Source of the DNA: Chloroflexota bacterium
GTDB taxonomy: Bacteria; Chloroflexota; Dormibacteria; Dormibacterales; Dormibacteraceae
Direction: 5' to 3'
DNA length: 40,010 nucleotides
NCBI GenBank assembly: GCA_005887685.1
Contig: VBHJ01000006.1
Location: 1 to 40,010, forward strand
Shown piece after piece: positions 39,951 through 40,010 of the stretch. Numbering within the stretch: position 1 is the stretch's first letter; every line of letters begins with the position of its first letter. A model generated the notes under the pieces. The model did no database searches and had not been told where the DNA came from. It saw only the letters and a program-made list of their open reading frames with translations. The translations under genes were made by a program, and so were the position numbers.

Positions 39951-40010
39951 TCAGCTCTCCACCTGGTAGGTCGCGATGATCACGCCCGTCGTGGTCGGCT
40001 TGTTATCGAC
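39951..40010 (-). CDS. 3' end of a leftward gene, truncated by the window
   Basis: The minus strand reads 19 codons (VDNKPTTTGVIIATYQVES) and a TGA at 39953-39951, running off the window edge. The composition is coding-like and it would precede recQ by 52 bases on the same strand. Too short to assign a family. Confidence 0.35.
   Translation of the reverse strand, partial: VDNKPTTTGVIIATYQVES

Overview
This is a gene-dense, high-GC bacterial chromosome segment. No insertion sequence, integrase, phage gene or CRISPR array was seen. Gene content (HxlR and PadR regulators, a zf-HC2 anti-sigma factor, ECF-type vitamin transport, an orphan PrgI/VirB4 pair, two GlsB/YeaQ-like proteins), the lack of any TolC-like partner for the HlyD/MacB exporter, frequent GTG/TTG starts and apparently leaderless promoters suggest a terrestrial Chloroflexota/Dormibacterota-like or actinobacterial lineage. 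That placement is inference; no taxonomic marker gene lies in the window.

Layout. 1-5.1 kb: a frameshifted YCF48/BNR-repeat gene, a GNAT acetyltransferase, an MFS transporter coupled to a phosphoesterase, a lipoate ligase-family protein and a DinB-like protein. 5.2-9.9 kb: an OpuC-type osmoprotectant ABC importer split into two divergent units. The permeases and binding protein run leftward. The ATPase runs rightward and overlaps an FAD disulfide oxidoreductase. The two units share a 20-bp palindromic intergenic region. 9.9-14.9 kb: a GlsB-like protein, then a leftward cassette controlled by a clear cobalamin riboswitch (about 14203-14058). It encodes a DUF4430-like lipoprotein, EcfT, a fused double ATPase, an S component and a YjbR-like protein, and is most simply a corrinoid importer. 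comB lies just upstream of the riboswitch. 14.9-18.3 kb: a cupin, a histidine phosphatase, a zinc-ribbon protein with a degenerate GGDEF domain, an HxlR regulator divergent from an SDR, and a small membrane protein.

18.3-22 kb: a tightly overlapped leftward operon folB-larC-folD-[18-codon ORF]-folC combines folate/C1 genes with the nickel-pincer cofactor gene larC. 22-28.5 kb: a leftward sigma factor / anti-sigma / membrane protein / HlyD / MacB-type ATPase / permease / secreted beta-domain operon, probably a sigma-controlled export or envelope-stress system. 28.5-30.8 kb: a PadR regulator with an operator-like palindrome over its own start codon, overlapping a DHA2 drug exporter. 30.8-35 kb: a leftward run of PrgI, VirB4-like ATPase, an unknown protein, a monoacylglycerol-lipase-like hydrolase and a second GlsB-like protein. 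35-40 kb: tRNA-Lys(CUU), a J-domain protein, DUF2255 with a zinc alcohol dehydrogenase, a dienelactone hydrolase remnant, a small unknown protein, RecQ, and the 3' end of one more gene.

Many adjacent genes overlap by four bases (ATGA, GTGA, CTGA, TTGA), so translational coupling looks like a general habit here. No gene-free stretch exceeds 300 bases. The best candidate for an under-described system is the riboswitch-controlled ECF cassette with its DUF4430-like lipoprotein. Next are the orphan PrgI/VirB4 pair and the sigma-factor export operon.
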